Positions 28,863-37,554 of a stretch of DNA of 38,787 nt are shown here, piece after piece. A program made the position numbers and the translations under genes. The first letter of the stretch is position 1. Each line of letters begins with the position of its first letter. The notes beneath the pieces were generated by a model that saw only the letters and a program-made list of their open reading frames with translations, was not told where the DNA came from and searched no databases. The stretch is taken from the IMG/VR virus record IMGVR_UViG_3300028590_000050, positions 1 to 38,787 of that record. The stretch is one strand, 5' to 3'. The DNA comes from a virus.

Positions 28863-29189
28863 ATGGCACTCACCACCAACACCCAAGCCAATAGCGGCGG
28901 CATCGTCAACCATGCCACCGGCTACGTCGTGTCTGACGCTGGCGCTGCTGCGGCTGCGACTTTCACCGTGGGCTTCACGCCTCGTGTGGTTCGCTTCCAC
29001 AACGTCACCGACCGCATCAGCGACGAGTGGCTGAAGGACATGGCCTCGGCCAGTTCGATTCACACCGTCGCAGCCGGCACGCGGACGCTGGAAACCACGA
29101 ACGGCATCGCCGTGTCGGGTAACACCTTCACGGTCACCGCAACCACGATGGTTGCTTCCAAGACCTTCGTGTGGGAAGCCATCGGCTAA
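28863..29189 (+). CDS. Putative head decoration or stabilising protein (108 aa)
   Basis: 108 residues, beta-rich and Thr/Ala-rich (FTVGFTPRVVRFHNVTDRIS, then TTNGIAVSGNTFTVTATTMV). Located immediately after the capsid gene, where decoration proteins usually lie, and of suitable size. No diagnostic motif. Confidence 0.65.
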   Translation: MALTTNTQANSGGIVNHATGYVVSDAGAAAAATFTVGFTPRVVRFHNVTDRISDEWLKDMASASSIHTVAAGTRTLETTNGIAVSGNTFTVTATTMVASKTFVWEAIG

Positions 29190-29214
29190 GCCGACCATCC
29201 GTCAACCCCCCCAA

Positions 29215-29239
29215 GGCCCGGCTAACCCCGGGCCTTTTT
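29215..29239 (+). terminator. Intrinsic terminator after decoration gene
   Basis: Stem GGCCCGG/CCGGGCC with a 6-base loop, followed by TTTTTC. It marks the left edge of the tailspike block. Confidence 0.88.
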
Positions 29240-29254
29240 CATTGGAGAAACGAA

Positions 29255-29536
29255 ATGCCCCGTGGTATCCCGAACAGCAGCGAAGCCCCGCAAATCGCTG
29301 TGCAGCAACCCGCACTCAAGAAGCACCGAATCACCTTCCACGGCCAAGGTGCGCCAGTGGAGATCGGCCACAACTACAAGATCAACGCATACCCGCGCAA
29401 TATCCCGACCACCATCGATGAGAACTTTCTCGATGCGCTCCGTCATGCCGTGACTCACACGCGCGTCCAGGATGAAGAAGGCAACTGGTCGGATGTTTCG
29501 ATTCCGACCTATCAGTACACCCTCGAAGCGGCCTGA
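29255..29536 (+). CDS. Hypothetical structural protein (93 aa)
   Basis: 93 residues with GGAG before the ATG. Contains KHRITFHGQGAPVEIGHNYK and RNIPTTIDENFLDALRHAVT, which look like a small virion-associated domain. Unknown function; lies between the decoration gene and the tailspike. Confidence 0.7.
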   Translation: MPRGIPNSSEAPQIAVQQPALKKHRITFHGQGAPVEIGHNYKINAYPRNIPTTIDENFLDALRHAVTHTRVQDEEGNWSDVSIPTYQYTLEAA

Positions 29537-29547
29537 GGCCATAGGTC

Positions 29548-31776
29548 ATGCAGAAGTACCAGAACAATATTGCGGCACGCAACGGCGATGCGGTGGTTGG
29601 CATCAAGGTGCTGATCAAGCTCGCGGGGACTGCTACTCCTGCAACGATCTACTCGGATGATGGCGTCAACGTTACGCCGAATCCGCTGACGACGAACGCG
29701 AACGGCTACTTTGAGTTCTACGTCGCCAACGGCTTGTATGACATCGCCGTGAGCGGCGTGAACACATACACAGACGTTCTGATTGCTGACGCGCTGGGAA
29801 TCGATGCCGATGCCCTGAAGAAAACCGAGGCCGCCGCTACTGACGGCGCAACCAAGGTCGGCACCCCTGAAGGCACGGTGCAGGATGCGCTGGATGGGCG
29901 GCCGACCGCCACCACGCTGGCGCTGCCATCTGCCGCTGCGGAGTTGGGCGCCCAATCGGCAGATGCAGGATCGGTCCCGATGTCGGTGCAGGACGCGCTG
30001 GACTTGGCAACGGTTGATCTGCTTAGCAAGATTCCGAAATCAGAGTGGGCGACCATCGCGAGCCGCACAAGCGCCTACGACTGCACCGCAGCCCTCGTTG
30101 CTGCAGTGGCCACCGGCAAGCGCGTGACGGTCTCAATGCCTGGGCGCTACAAGCTCACGACCGCTTATGCGGGAACCACAGATTTCGACGTAGAGGCCCT
30201 GTGTGAGGGCGTCGAGTTCGACCTATCTGGCATCGCCTCCGGAACCTGCATCGGCAATTCCGGCAGCCTCACGCGGATCGCAGACGTGAACGGCGGCTTT
30301 ACGATCAATCAAGGGCGGAACCTTGTCACGCTGGCGTCAGCTCCAGCCGTGGCGTCTGGCGACTGGATTTGCATCTACAACCCAACTGACTACAGCTACT
30401 CGGGCTGGCGCAACTACTACCGTGCAGGCGAGTGGAAACAGGTGCTTTCGGTGTCGGGCAACAACATCACGACGACGGAACCGTTTTACGCCAGCTACGC
30501 AGCGGCTGATGTGCAGGTTTACCGAATGAACTCCGTTCGTTGCCGGTTGGCGAATGTTCGCTTGCTGGGTGGGTCTGGCAACAAGCAACTTGTAATCTTC
30601 TCTCAGGTCGATGGCGCGATTTTCGACCGAGTCACTTCGGAAGGCGCAAACTATTCCGGGTACGGCTTTGACAGGTGCGTTCGGGGTGTTGTTTACGACC
30701 CTCAGGTGCGCAACATCGGCGCAGGATTCGATGACTATGGGATCGTTGCCGGCAACAGCCAACACATCAAGACCCATCGCGGCAGCATTTACGGGCGCCG
30801 CCACGCGGTGGCGCAAGGTGGCCTGGATGCGGTCTGCAGCGTGCCATGTCGAGACATCCGTACCTACGACGCCATCCTGCGCAACGATCCCGAACAAAAC
30901 GTGGGCGCGGCGGACTTCCACGGGAACGTCGAAGAGAGCAGCTTCGAGCGCTGCACTATCTACGGCGGGGTGAAGTTCGGCGGCGGAGACAACAACTTTT
31001 GCGTTGATTGCACGGTATATGCGCCTGGCGGCGAGGTGCAGGCGAATGCCATCGGCTGGGTTGCCTACTGGGCCGAGGTGAAGGGCGGTCGCAGCGGATT
31101 TCGAAACAGCCGCCTGTTCACCACGCGCGATCCTCAGCCGAGCAACCAAGGAATTCTGAGCATCAATGGCACTGGCGCATCCGGCGTCGATTCTCGTACC
31201 GTCTTGCCCTTCATCCCGATGGTGAAAGATTGCTCTCTCTATGCCCGAGGCATGTCGTCGGCAACGCGCATTCTCCTGTTCATCAACCGGGGTGCGACCG
31301 TCGAGTTCAATCCCGAGATCGATGGCTTGCGTCTGGATGTGGATGCCTTGAGCAGCATCCTCTACACCTCGCAAGCAAGCGGAACGGCAGCTTCGAGCGG
31401 GATCATCGTAGACCGCATATTTGGAGCGCCGACAGGGGCCTTGCTGCACAACGCAGGCGGCACGACCTATCGAGACTTCAAACATCGACTCCAAAAGCAA
31501 GACGGTGTTTGGCAGGGAACCAGCGTGGTCAACACGGTTGTGTCTGCATCTCCAATCACGTTCCCTCTCGCGTACCCCAGAAACCCGCGTGCTTCATTGG
31601 CTCTCTCTGGAGCCGGTGGGGCCAGTTTCGCCGGGCAGATCGGCGCGCAGACGCCGCAGATGAGTCTGCTCACACTGACAAATGCAGCCATTCGTCCGCA
31701 GATCAGGACGGCAGCAAACATGACCGCAGGCGATGTGTTCGATGTTTCTTGGTCAGTGGACCTGCGCGAATGTTGA
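29548..31776 (+). CDS. Tailspike, right-handed beta-helix
   Basis: 742 residues. The N-terminal 90 residues form a probable virion-binding domain (VLIKLAGTATPATIYSDDGV, then NANGYFEFYVANGLYDIAVS), with the same LAGT-x-TPA pattern as the tail fibre at 1442. A helical linker with repeated VQDALD (GTVQDALDG and SVQDALDLA) leads to a beta-helix body: many short turns such as DFHGNVEESSFERCTIYGGV and VRGVVYDPQVRNIGAGFDDY, the pattern of pectate-lyase-like spikes that bind or cut surface polysaccharide. C-terminal part: MTAGDVFDVSWSVDLREC. Flanked by intrinsic terminators, so it may be an exchanged cassette. Confidence 0.85.
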   Translation: MQKYQNNIAARNGDAVVGIKVLIKLAGTATPATIYSDDGVNVTPNPLTTNANGYFEFYVANGLYDIAVSGVNTYTDVLIADALGIDADALKKTEAAATDGATKVGTPEGTVQDALDGRPTATTLALPSAAAELGAQSADAGSVPMSVQDALDLATVDLLSKIPKSEWATIASRTSAYDCTAALVAAVATGKRVTVSMPGRYKLTTAYAGTTDFDVEALCEGVEFDLSGIASGTCIGNSGSLTRIADVNGGFTINQGRNLVTLASAPAVASGDWICIYNPTDYSYSGWRNYYRAGEWKQVLSVSGNNITTTEPFYASYAAADVQVYRMNSVRCRLANVRLLGGSGNKQLVIFSQVDGAIFDRVTSEGANYSGYGFDRCVRGVVYDPQVRNIGAGFDDYGIVAGNSQHIKTHRGSIYGRRHAVAQGGLDAVCSVPCRDIRTYDAILRNDPEQNVGAADFHGNVEESSFERCTIYGGVKFGGGDNNFCVDCTVYAPGGEVQANAIGWVAYWAEVKGGRSGFRNSRLFTTRDPQPSNQGILSINGTGASGVDSRTVLPFIPMVKDCSLYARGMSSATRILLFINRGATVEFNPEIDGLRLDVDALSSILYTSQASGTAASSGIIVDRIFGAPTGALLHNAGGTTYRDFKHRLQKQDGVWQGTSVVNTVVSASPITFPLAYPRNPRASLALSGAGGASFAGQIGAQTPQMSLLTLTNAAIRPQIRTAANMTAGDVFDVSWSVDLREC

Positions 31777-31794
31777 TGATGACCGCCACCACTC

Positions 31795-31818
31795 AACCCG
31801 CTTCGGCGGGTTTTCTTT
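31795..31818 (+). terminator. Intrinsic terminator after tailspike
   Basis: Stem AACCCGC/GCGGGTT with a stable TTCG loop, followed by TTCTTTT. Confidence 0.85.
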
Positions 31819-31834
31819 TGCCTGAAAGGATGGT

Positions 31835-32545
31835 ATGACCATCGTCATTGATGCCAGCTTGGACTGGTCGCTGACCACGATCAAAGTCATCCAGGGTGCT
31901 CTACAGCTCTGCCAATCCATCGGCGTCGGCGAGAAGGTGGAAGACGAAGACGCGGACCTGTGCCTTGACGCACTGAACGGCGTCATCAAAGAGCTTCCGA
32001 GCTACGGCTTCCAGTGGCCGCGCATCTCGAGCAACCCGGTTGCGATCACGTGGACCATCGGCACGCCCAGCATCGTTACGCCGCCGACCGACTACTTCGG
32101 CGTGCCGCTGCTGAAGTTCACTGATTCCTCTGGCTCCCTGCGTCCTCTGAAGCAGGTTCCCAAAGCCATCTGGGAGGCCTACGACCTTACAAAGACTGCC
32201 GACTACCCCGAGGTGTTCTACGTCTCGCCTGATCTGAGCTTTCACCTGTACCCGGCGCCGACGCAAGAGCCTGGCCTGATGCTGAGCTATCAATCGATCC
32301 TGCCGGATGTGATCTTGGCTGGAACGACGAACATCCAGCAGCAGTTCGTCAACAGCTTGCAGTACTTCCTTGCCGATGAGATCTCACTGAAGTACGGCGT
32401 GGACCAGACGATCCGCGCTGAGATTTCAGCCCGCGCCGCACAGAAGAAGTTCCTGATGCTGCAATGGGCGACCGACCAGGCGCCGATCAGCTTCACGGTC
32501 GATGACTGCGCCTATCCTCGTTCGGGGCCGCTGGAATGGCGATAA
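31835..32545 (+). CDS. Head completion adaptor, P22 gp4-like
   Basis: 236 residues. IKVIQGALQLCQSIGVGEKV, then DADLCLDALNGVIKELPSYG and FQWPRIS, correspond to the helical start of the P22 gp4 tail-accessory family, which binds below the portal and prevents leakage of DNA. The C-terminal helix YFLADEISLKYGVDQTIRAE also agrees. Directly followed, with a 10-nt overlap, by the gp10-like gene, as in P22-type heads. Confidence 0.85.
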   Translation: MTIVIDASLDWSLTTIKVIQGALQLCQSIGVGEKVEDEDADLCLDALNGVIKELPSYGFQWPRISSNPVAITWTIGTPSIVTPPTDYFGVPLLKFTDSSGSLRPLKQVPKAIWEAYDLTKTADYPEVFYVSPDLSFHLYPAPTQEPGLMLSYQSILPDVILAGTTNIQQQFVNSLQYFLADEISLKYGVDQTIRAEISARAAQKKFLMLQWATDQAPISFTVDDCAYPRSGPLEWR

Positions 32546-33936
32546 GGCCCGTACCCCTCTTCGGGCTTGGCAACTTCGGCAAGTCGTACAACGTCGATGC
32601 GCAGAAGCGCACGAACCTGTATGCCGAAATCCAAAAGGACGGGGAGAAGGGCACTCTGACGCTGTACCCGACGCCGGGACTGACGACCTTCGTCAACTTC
32701 GGTGCTTATGCGAGCCGAGGCGCCTGGAAGAAAGACGACGTTCTCTACATCGTCAACCGCTTCACGCTGTGGCGCGTGACGAATGATGGGGCGATGACCA
32801 ACATCGGCACGTTGCTCACGTCTGCCGGTCGGGTGGACATGTCGGACAACGGCACGCAGATCATCATCGTGGACGGCCCGAACGGGTACATCTACGACAC
32901 GGGTACTTCGACGTTCGCGCAGATCACCGACCCGGATTTTCCGGGTGCAGACACGGTGACGTTCCTGAACCAGTACTTCATCGTTCAGAAACCAGACTCT
33001 GGCCGCTTCTATGTGTCGGCTCCCCTCGATGGTCTGACTGGCTGGACCTCTCTGGACTTCGCGACGGCGGAGTCGAATCCTGACAACCTGATTCGAGTGG
33101 TGGCCGACAACGGACAGATCCTGCTTTTTGGCAGCGAGACGACAGAGTTCTGGAGCGATTCGGGAGCGTTGGACTTCCCGTTTGCGCGCGTAGGTGCTGC
33201 CGCGATTGAATGGGGCCTTGCTGCGCGCTGGTCGCTGTGCAAGTTCATGGACTCGATGATCTTCTTGCGCAAGAACCGCCTGGGTGCTGTGCAGGTTTGC
33301 ACGCTGTCCGGCTACAGCGCAGTGCCTGTGTCGAATCCTGAGATGGATTACATCTTCAGCCAGTATGAAGGCGTGTCGAATGCGACTGCCTTTGCCTACA
33401 TGGTCAGTGGGCATCCGTTCTACCAGATCAGTTTCCCCTCGGCCAATGAGTCGTGGGTGTTCGACGGTCTTAGCCGTGAGTGGCATCGTGCCGAGTCGGC
33501 AGGTGGGCGCCACCGTGGCGAGATCCAGATCAACTTCCTGGATAGCTCGTATGTCACCGACCACGAGAACGGCAAGCTGTACCGCTTTGAAGACGGCATC
33601 TTTACCGATGACGGCCAGGCCATCGCCCGTGAGCTCGTGTCACGCCACCAATCGACAGGCGAATACACGTTCTTGTCGAAGCTCTGGATCGAGATGGAGG
33701 GCGGTGTTGGTTTGCTGACCGGGCAGGGATCGCAGCCGAAGCTGATGCTGCAGTACAGCAAGGATGGCGGTCACACGTGGTCTGAAGAGGTTTGGCGCGA
33801 CATTGGCGCAATGGGCCAGTTCAAGTGCCGCTCACTGTTCCTGCGTCTTGGCCGTGGCCGCGACTGGGTGTTTCGCCTGCGCGTGACCGACCCAGTGAAG
33901 ACGGTGTTTATCGGCGCGTGGGCGGAGTTCAACTGA
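32536..33936 (+). CDS. Packaged-DNA stabilisation protein, P22 gp10-like
   Basis: 466 residues. The N-terminus (NVDAQKRTNLYAEIQKDGEK) and the series of beta-propeller-like strands (GRVDMSDNGTQIIIVDGPNG, then YIYDTGTSTFAQITDPDFPG) are those of the gp10/P22 tail hub family. Later GNGQILLFGSETTEFW-like (DNGQILLFGSETTEFWSDSG) and WSEEVWRDIGAMGQFKCRSL also fit. It forms the ring between gp4-like adaptor and tail needle, and tailspikes attach to it. Confidence 0.9.
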   Translation: MAIRPVPLFGLGNFGKSYNVDAQKRTNLYAEIQKDGEKGTLTLYPTPGLTTFVNFGAYASRGAWKKDDVLYIVNRFTLWRVTNDGAMTNIGTLLTSAGRVDMSDNGTQIIIVDGPNGYIYDTGTSTFAQITDPDFPGADTVTFLNQYFIVQKPDSGRFYVSAPLDGLTGWTSLDFATAESNPDNLIRVVADNGQILLFGSETTEFWSDSGALDFPFARVGAAAIEWGLAARWSLCKFMDSMIFLRKNRLGAVQVCTLSGYSAVPVSNPEMDYIFSQYEGVSNATAFAYMVSGHPFYQISFPSANESWVFDGLSREWHRAESAGGRHRGEIQINFLDSSYVTDHENGKLYRFEDGIFTDDGQAIARELVSRHQSTGEYTFLSKLWIEMEGGVGLLTGQGSQPKLMLQYSKDGGHTWSEEVWRDIGAMGQFKCRSLFLRLGRGRDWVFRLRVTDPVKTVFIGAWAEFN

Positions 33937-34187
33937 TGAACGCCTACGACATACCCAGCGGCCAGCCGTTTGATTCTGGCAGCAACTGGATGCCTGCATG
34001 GGCTCAGTGGCTCACGCGCACGCACAGAGCTGCACTGTCGGTACAGCAGAGCGGGCCCACAGCAGAGCGCCCCACATCGCTCCTGTGGGTTGGCCGTTTC
34101 TACTACGACGAAGACCTAGGCCATCCTGTGTGGCTGCACTCGATCAACCCGATTGTTTGGCACGACGCCACGGGAACCCCAGCATGA
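33936..34187 (+). CDS. Conserved structural-region protein (83 aa)
   Basis: 83 residues, one-base overlap with gp10-like. Sequence is Trp-rich (SNWMPAWAQWLTRTHRAALS, then TSLLWVGRFYYDEDLGHPVW). Conserved small proteins of this kind occur in phage tail regions, with no known role. Confidence 0.7.
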   Translation: MNAYDIPSGQPFDSGSNWMPAWAQWLTRTHRAALSVQQSGPTAERPTSLLWVGRFYYDEDLGHPVWLHSINPIVWHDATGTPA

Positions 34188-34528
34188 ATATCTCTCACCA
34201 CTTTGGCGGCGGCGTGTATGCCAAAGAGACGCACGTCAAGGCCGGGCAAATCTTGGTGCAGCACAAGCACGAGCATGCACACCTCTCGGTGCTGGCGAGT
34301 GGCGCTGTGGAGGTTCTGGTTGAAGGTGCTCGGTCCATCATCAACGGCCCCGCCTGCCTGACCATCGAGGCCGGGAAGCACCACGGAATCCGCGCCTTGA
34401 CCGATGCTGTTTGGTACTGCATCCATGCAACCGAATGCACCGACTCGGAACAAGTAGACGAGGTACTGATCGCAGACGACAGCAACATGGGCGACATGCA
34501 GGCGATGGTTGGGGAGTTGGCATCTTGA
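34184..34528 (+). CDS. Cupin-domain protein (114 aa)
   Basis: 114 residues forming a single cupin barrel. The metal-binding motif is HKHEHAHLSVLASGAVEVLV (from residue 27), with His27, His29, His31 and His33 as likely ligands; a second motif (GPACLTIEAGKHHGIRALTD) supplies His residues near 66-67. Cupins bind a metal ion and act as enzymes or as sensors. It is coupled to the oxygenase-like gene that follows, suggesting that the two act together, for instance on a virion protein or host sugar. That is inference. Confidence 0.8.
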   Translation: MNISHHFGGGVYAKETHVKAGQILVQHKHEHAHLSVLASGAVEVLVEGARSIINGPACLTIEAGKHHGIRALTDAVWYCIHATECTDSEQVDEVLIADDSNMGDMQAMVGELAS

Positions 34529-35067
34529 TCCCCATCAAGCTTCTGTGGAGCGGCCTTGACGTCCGCCCGATGCAGGCCGCGCTTGAGGTGCACCCCGAGC
34601 TGTGGGACCAACGCAAGGAGAGGACGAACCCCGAGGATTCGCCGCACCATGGGCTGTCTGACATCTGGGCACGGTTTGCTGAGCCTTCGACCATGCAGCC
34701 AGACGGCTCGCACGATTCAGTCTGGTATCCGCCTGCTGACGCACTGCCGGTGCGGGAGATCGTTTTTCCGCTCATGGCCGCAGTGCAAGGAGAGCGGCTA
34801 GGCGGGGTGTTGATCACCCGCATTCGCCCCGGGCAAGTCTGCAAGCCGCATACGGACCCAGGTTGGCACGCGCGCTATTACCAGAAGTTTGCGGTGCAGA
34901 TCGCGGCTGCACCTGGACAAGCTTTTCATTTCGAGGGCCACGAGCTTGTGACGAAGCCGGGCGACATTTTCTGGTTCGACAACTCGCACACCCATTGGGT
35001 GACGAACGAGAGCGACACCGACCGAATCACGCTGATCGTCTGCATCAAGACGGATAAGGAGTACTGA
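34525..35067 (+). CDS. Aspartyl/asparaginyl beta-hydroxylase-like 2OG-Fe(II) oxygenase
   Basis: 180 residues from a TTG start overlapping the cupin stop, with GGGGAG eight bases upstream. The iron-binding triad of the Asp/Asn beta-hydroxylase fold is visible: KPHTDPGWHARYYQKFAVQI with His109 and Asp111, then GDIFWFDNSHTHWVTNESDT with His157. Arg167 in DRITLIVCIK would bind 2-oxoglutarate. The phrase FDN-x(4)-HWVTN-x-S is close to the family's known motif. It would hydroxylate a protein side chain or another small target using oxygen and 2-oxoglutarate. Its place inside the virion operon suggests a structural protein as substrate, which is inference. Confidence 0.85.
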   Translation: MIPIKLLWSGLDVRPMQAALEVHPELWDQRKERTNPEDSPHHGLSDIWARFAEPSTMQPDGSHDSVWYPPADALPVREIVFPLMAAVQGERLGGVLITRIRPGQVCKPHTDPGWHARYYQKFAVQIAAAPGQAFHFEGHELVTKPGDIFWFDNSHTHWVTNESDTDRITLIVCIKTDKEY

Positions 35068-35068
35068 T

Positions 35069-36307
35069 ATGCCATGGGGTGCAGCAGCAGCAATCGGAGG
35101 CGCATTGATCACCTCCAGCGCAGCCGGTGATGCGGCAGACGCGCAATCCGATGCTTCGAGAGAATCGACGCAGCTACAGATGATGATGGCCGCGCAGCAG
35201 CGGCAGGATCTTGAACCCTGGGTCAAAGCCGGGGGCAGTGCGCAGAACCTCCTGAGCCGGTATCTCGGCACGGGCGGAGTGGGGTCGAGTGGCGTCACGT
35301 CAATGGGCCTTGCAACGGGCCTCACGCCAGACCAGGTGCGCACTCAGTTGCTCAGCCGCTTTACCCGGCAATCCGCCGCGCCGAATGCGGGGCCGATGTA
35401 TCGCACGGGCCAAGAAGCTATCGACGCTTTGGGCGCGCAGGGCGCTCACGACTACTTCCAGCAGCAAGCCCAGAACAACAATGGCTCGTGGACTCAGCCG
35501 GGGACCGGCCCGGGCTATTGGGGGAATGAAGTTGGCGCCACTGGTTCTCGCGAGTGGGTGTCCACGGCTGGCGGAAATGCCGGCCCCTCCTCCACCATTG
35601 ACGAAGAAGGCCTGAACGCCGAGATCGCCAAGTACTACGAGGAACAGAGAGCGCAGAACGATGCGGCTGCCAAGGATCCGACCTACGGCTCTCTTCTCCG
35701 CCCGTACCGCAACGGCGAAGAGTTCAGTTTCACCGGCAAAGACCTGCTGACCGACCCCGGCTACAAGTTCGGCCTTGACCAGGGTACGAAGGGCATTGAG
35801 CGCGGACAAACATCGCGCGGCAACTTCCTCTCTGGTGGCGCCATGAAGGAGCTTGCTCGTTACAACGAGGACTATGCAGGGACGAAGTTCAATGAGGGCT
35901 TCGGTCGCGCACAGAGCACTTGGAACACCAACCTCAACGCCTACGACAGCAACCGCAACACGATCTACAACTTCCTGACGGGGCAAAGCACGCTCGGCCA
36001 GAACGCTGCAGCGCGCGTCGGCGCAGGGTCGCAGCAAGCCGCCAATGCCGCTGGGCAGAACATCGCGGCAGCGGGAAATGCGAACTCGGCGGCAAGCATC
36101 GTTGGCGGCAACGCGCTCACCTCTGGCCTCAACTCGCTGGCGAACACGATGCGCAGCAACAGCAACACCAACGGCGCAGCCGGGTGGAATAGCCTGATCT
36201 CGTCGGGCGCGACGCCATACGGTGCGAGCTCTACAAGCCTGAGCGGCCCAACTGGGTGGAATCCATCGACAAACGTATTTGCCGGAACGAATGGGAGTTT
36301 CAACTGA
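35069..36307 (+). CDS. DNA-ejection / internal virion protein (412 aa)
   Basis: 412 residues starting MPWGAAAAIGGALITSSAAG, a hydrophobic N-terminus seen in phage ejection proteins, followed by a helical DAQSDASRESTQLQMMMAAQ region. The middle has TDPGYKFGLDQGTKGIERGQ and GNFLSGGAMKELARYNEDYA, phrases typical of the DNA-transfer protein of short-tailed phages. C-terminal part is Asn/Ala/Ser-rich (QQAANAAGQNIAAAGNANSA). It probably leaves the virion with the DNA and helps form the trans-envelope channel. Next in a three-gene ejection set. Confidence 0.8.
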   Translation: MPWGAAAAIGGALITSSAAGDAADAQSDASRESTQLQMMMAAQQRQDLEPWVKAGGSAQNLLSRYLGTGGVGSSGVTSMGLATGLTPDQVRTQLLSRFTRQSAAPNAGPMYRTGQEAIDALGAQGAHDYFQQQAQNNNGSWTQPGTGPGYWGNEVGATGSREWVSTAGGNAGPSSTIDEEGLNAEIAKYYEEQRAQNDAAAKDPTYGSLLRPYRNGEEFSFTGKDLLTDPGYKFGLDQGTKGIERGQTSRGNFLSGGAMKELARYNEDYAGTKFNEGFGRAQSTWNTNLNAYDSNRNTIYNFLTGQSTLGQNAAARVGAGSQQAANAAGQNIAAAGNANSAASIVGGNALTSGLNSLANTMRSNSNTNGAAGWNSLISSGATPYGASSTSLSGPTGWNPSTNVFAGTNGSFN

Positions 36308-37554
36308 TGGCACTCGATCCTTCAATCATCTTGCAGGCCGGCAGAGGTGTGACGCCGTTAATGTCGAACGCCGAGATCGAGGGCCAACAAGCCGAGCGCG
36401 AAATGCGGAGCATGCAACTTCAGCAGTCTCGACAGGGAATGCAAGATGCAGCAGAACAGCGCCGAATCGCTCAGGGCACCGCTCCCGAAGGACTGGCGAG
36501 CGCGTACTACAAGGCTGGGCTCGTTCCTCAAGCTCAGGCCGCGCAGAAGTTCCAGACGGAACAGCAGAAGGCCGAACGTGAATCGCTGAAGGCAAAACTC
36601 GACGCCGGCATCAAGCAATTCGAGGCTATCGGCCAAATCATGAGCGGCGTGCGCGACCAAGCGACGTATGACATGGCCCGACAGCAAGTAGGCGGCATCG
36701 TCGGCCCCGAGGCAATGGCGAACATCCCCGCCATCTATGACCCAGCAGCGGTTGCCAGGAACCAACAGCAGGCCATGTCGGTGAAAGACCGGATGGAGCA
36801 GGAGCGAAAGCGGTACGAATTCGACAACCCAAGTGCCAATTCTTTGCTGCAGGCACGTACTTCGCAGGCCAACAATGCAGCCACGATTGCCAACTCTCAG
36901 CGCACAGCAGATATGACCGATTCTCGTGCGCGCGACTTCAATGCGACGAAGGCTGAGGAAAACAAGTTGAAGCGCGAGGCCCAAGGTACAGGCGTGAAGT
37001 TGACTGAAGACCAGGGCAAAGCGACCGGTTGGCTCGTGCAGGCTGAGAACGCTTTCAAGAACATGCAGGCGGCTGGTTTCGACCGCGAAGGCAATCCGAC
37101 CGATGCAGCAAAACCGGGGTACGCCGACGCAATCGCTGGCGTGCCTTTGGTAGGTGGCGCGGTAGGGAATTGGCTTCGCACCCCTGACCGGCAGAAGTTC
37201 GTGCAAGGCGCTTCATCGCTGAGCGAATCGTTGCTTCGGGCTGCTACTGGTGCTGGCGTGAACAAGGACGAAGCCAAGCAGAAGATCGAGGAGCTCACCC
37301 CGCAATGGGGCGAAGACATCGAGACGACCAAGCAGAAGATGGCGGCAATACCTCTGTATATCGAATCGCTCAAGGTCCGGGCTGGGCCTGGCGCTCCAAA
37401 GGCGCAAGAGATCAGCGCAAACCCGTCTAAGCCCGTTGGCGTACCGAAGTTCAAGCCGGGAGGGATCACGGTGACAAACGCAGAGGACTACGCCAAGGTT
37501 CCTTCTGGTGCGACATTCACCACGCCGGATGGCAAGACGCGGAGGAAGCCGTAA
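36307..37554 (+). CDS. DNA-ejection protein, P22 gp20-like (415 aa)
   Basis: 415 residues from the ATG overlapping the previous stop by one base (the longer frame runs into the previous gene). Long Gln/Ala/Glu-rich helices (EREMRSMQLQQSRQGMQDAA, then LKAKLDAGIKQFEAIGQIMS) and a globular C-terminal part (AIAGVPLVGGAVGNWLRTPD, then GASSLSESLLRAATGAGVNK). Composition and position match the second ejection protein of P22-like phages. The stop overlaps the transglycosylase start as TAATG. Confidence 0.78.
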   Translation: MALDPSIILQAGRGVTPLMSNAEIEGQQAEREMRSMQLQQSRQGMQDAAEQRRIAQGTAPEGLASAYYKAGLVPQAQAAQKFQTEQQKAERESLKAKLDAGIKQFEAIGQIMSGVRDQATYDMARQQVGGIVGPEAMANIPAIYDPAAVARNQQQAMSVKDRMEQERKRYEFDNPSANSLLQARTSQANNAATIANSQRTADMTDSRARDFNATKAEENKLKREAQGTGVKLTEDQGKATGWLVQAENAFKNMQAAGFDREGNPTDAAKPGYADAIAGVPLVGGAVGNWLRTPDRQKFVQGASSLSESLLRAATGAGVNKDEAKQKIEELTPQWGEDIETTKQKMAAIPLYIESLKVRAGPGAPKAQEISANPSKPVGVPKFKPGGITVTNAEDYAKVPSGATFTTPDGKTRRKP

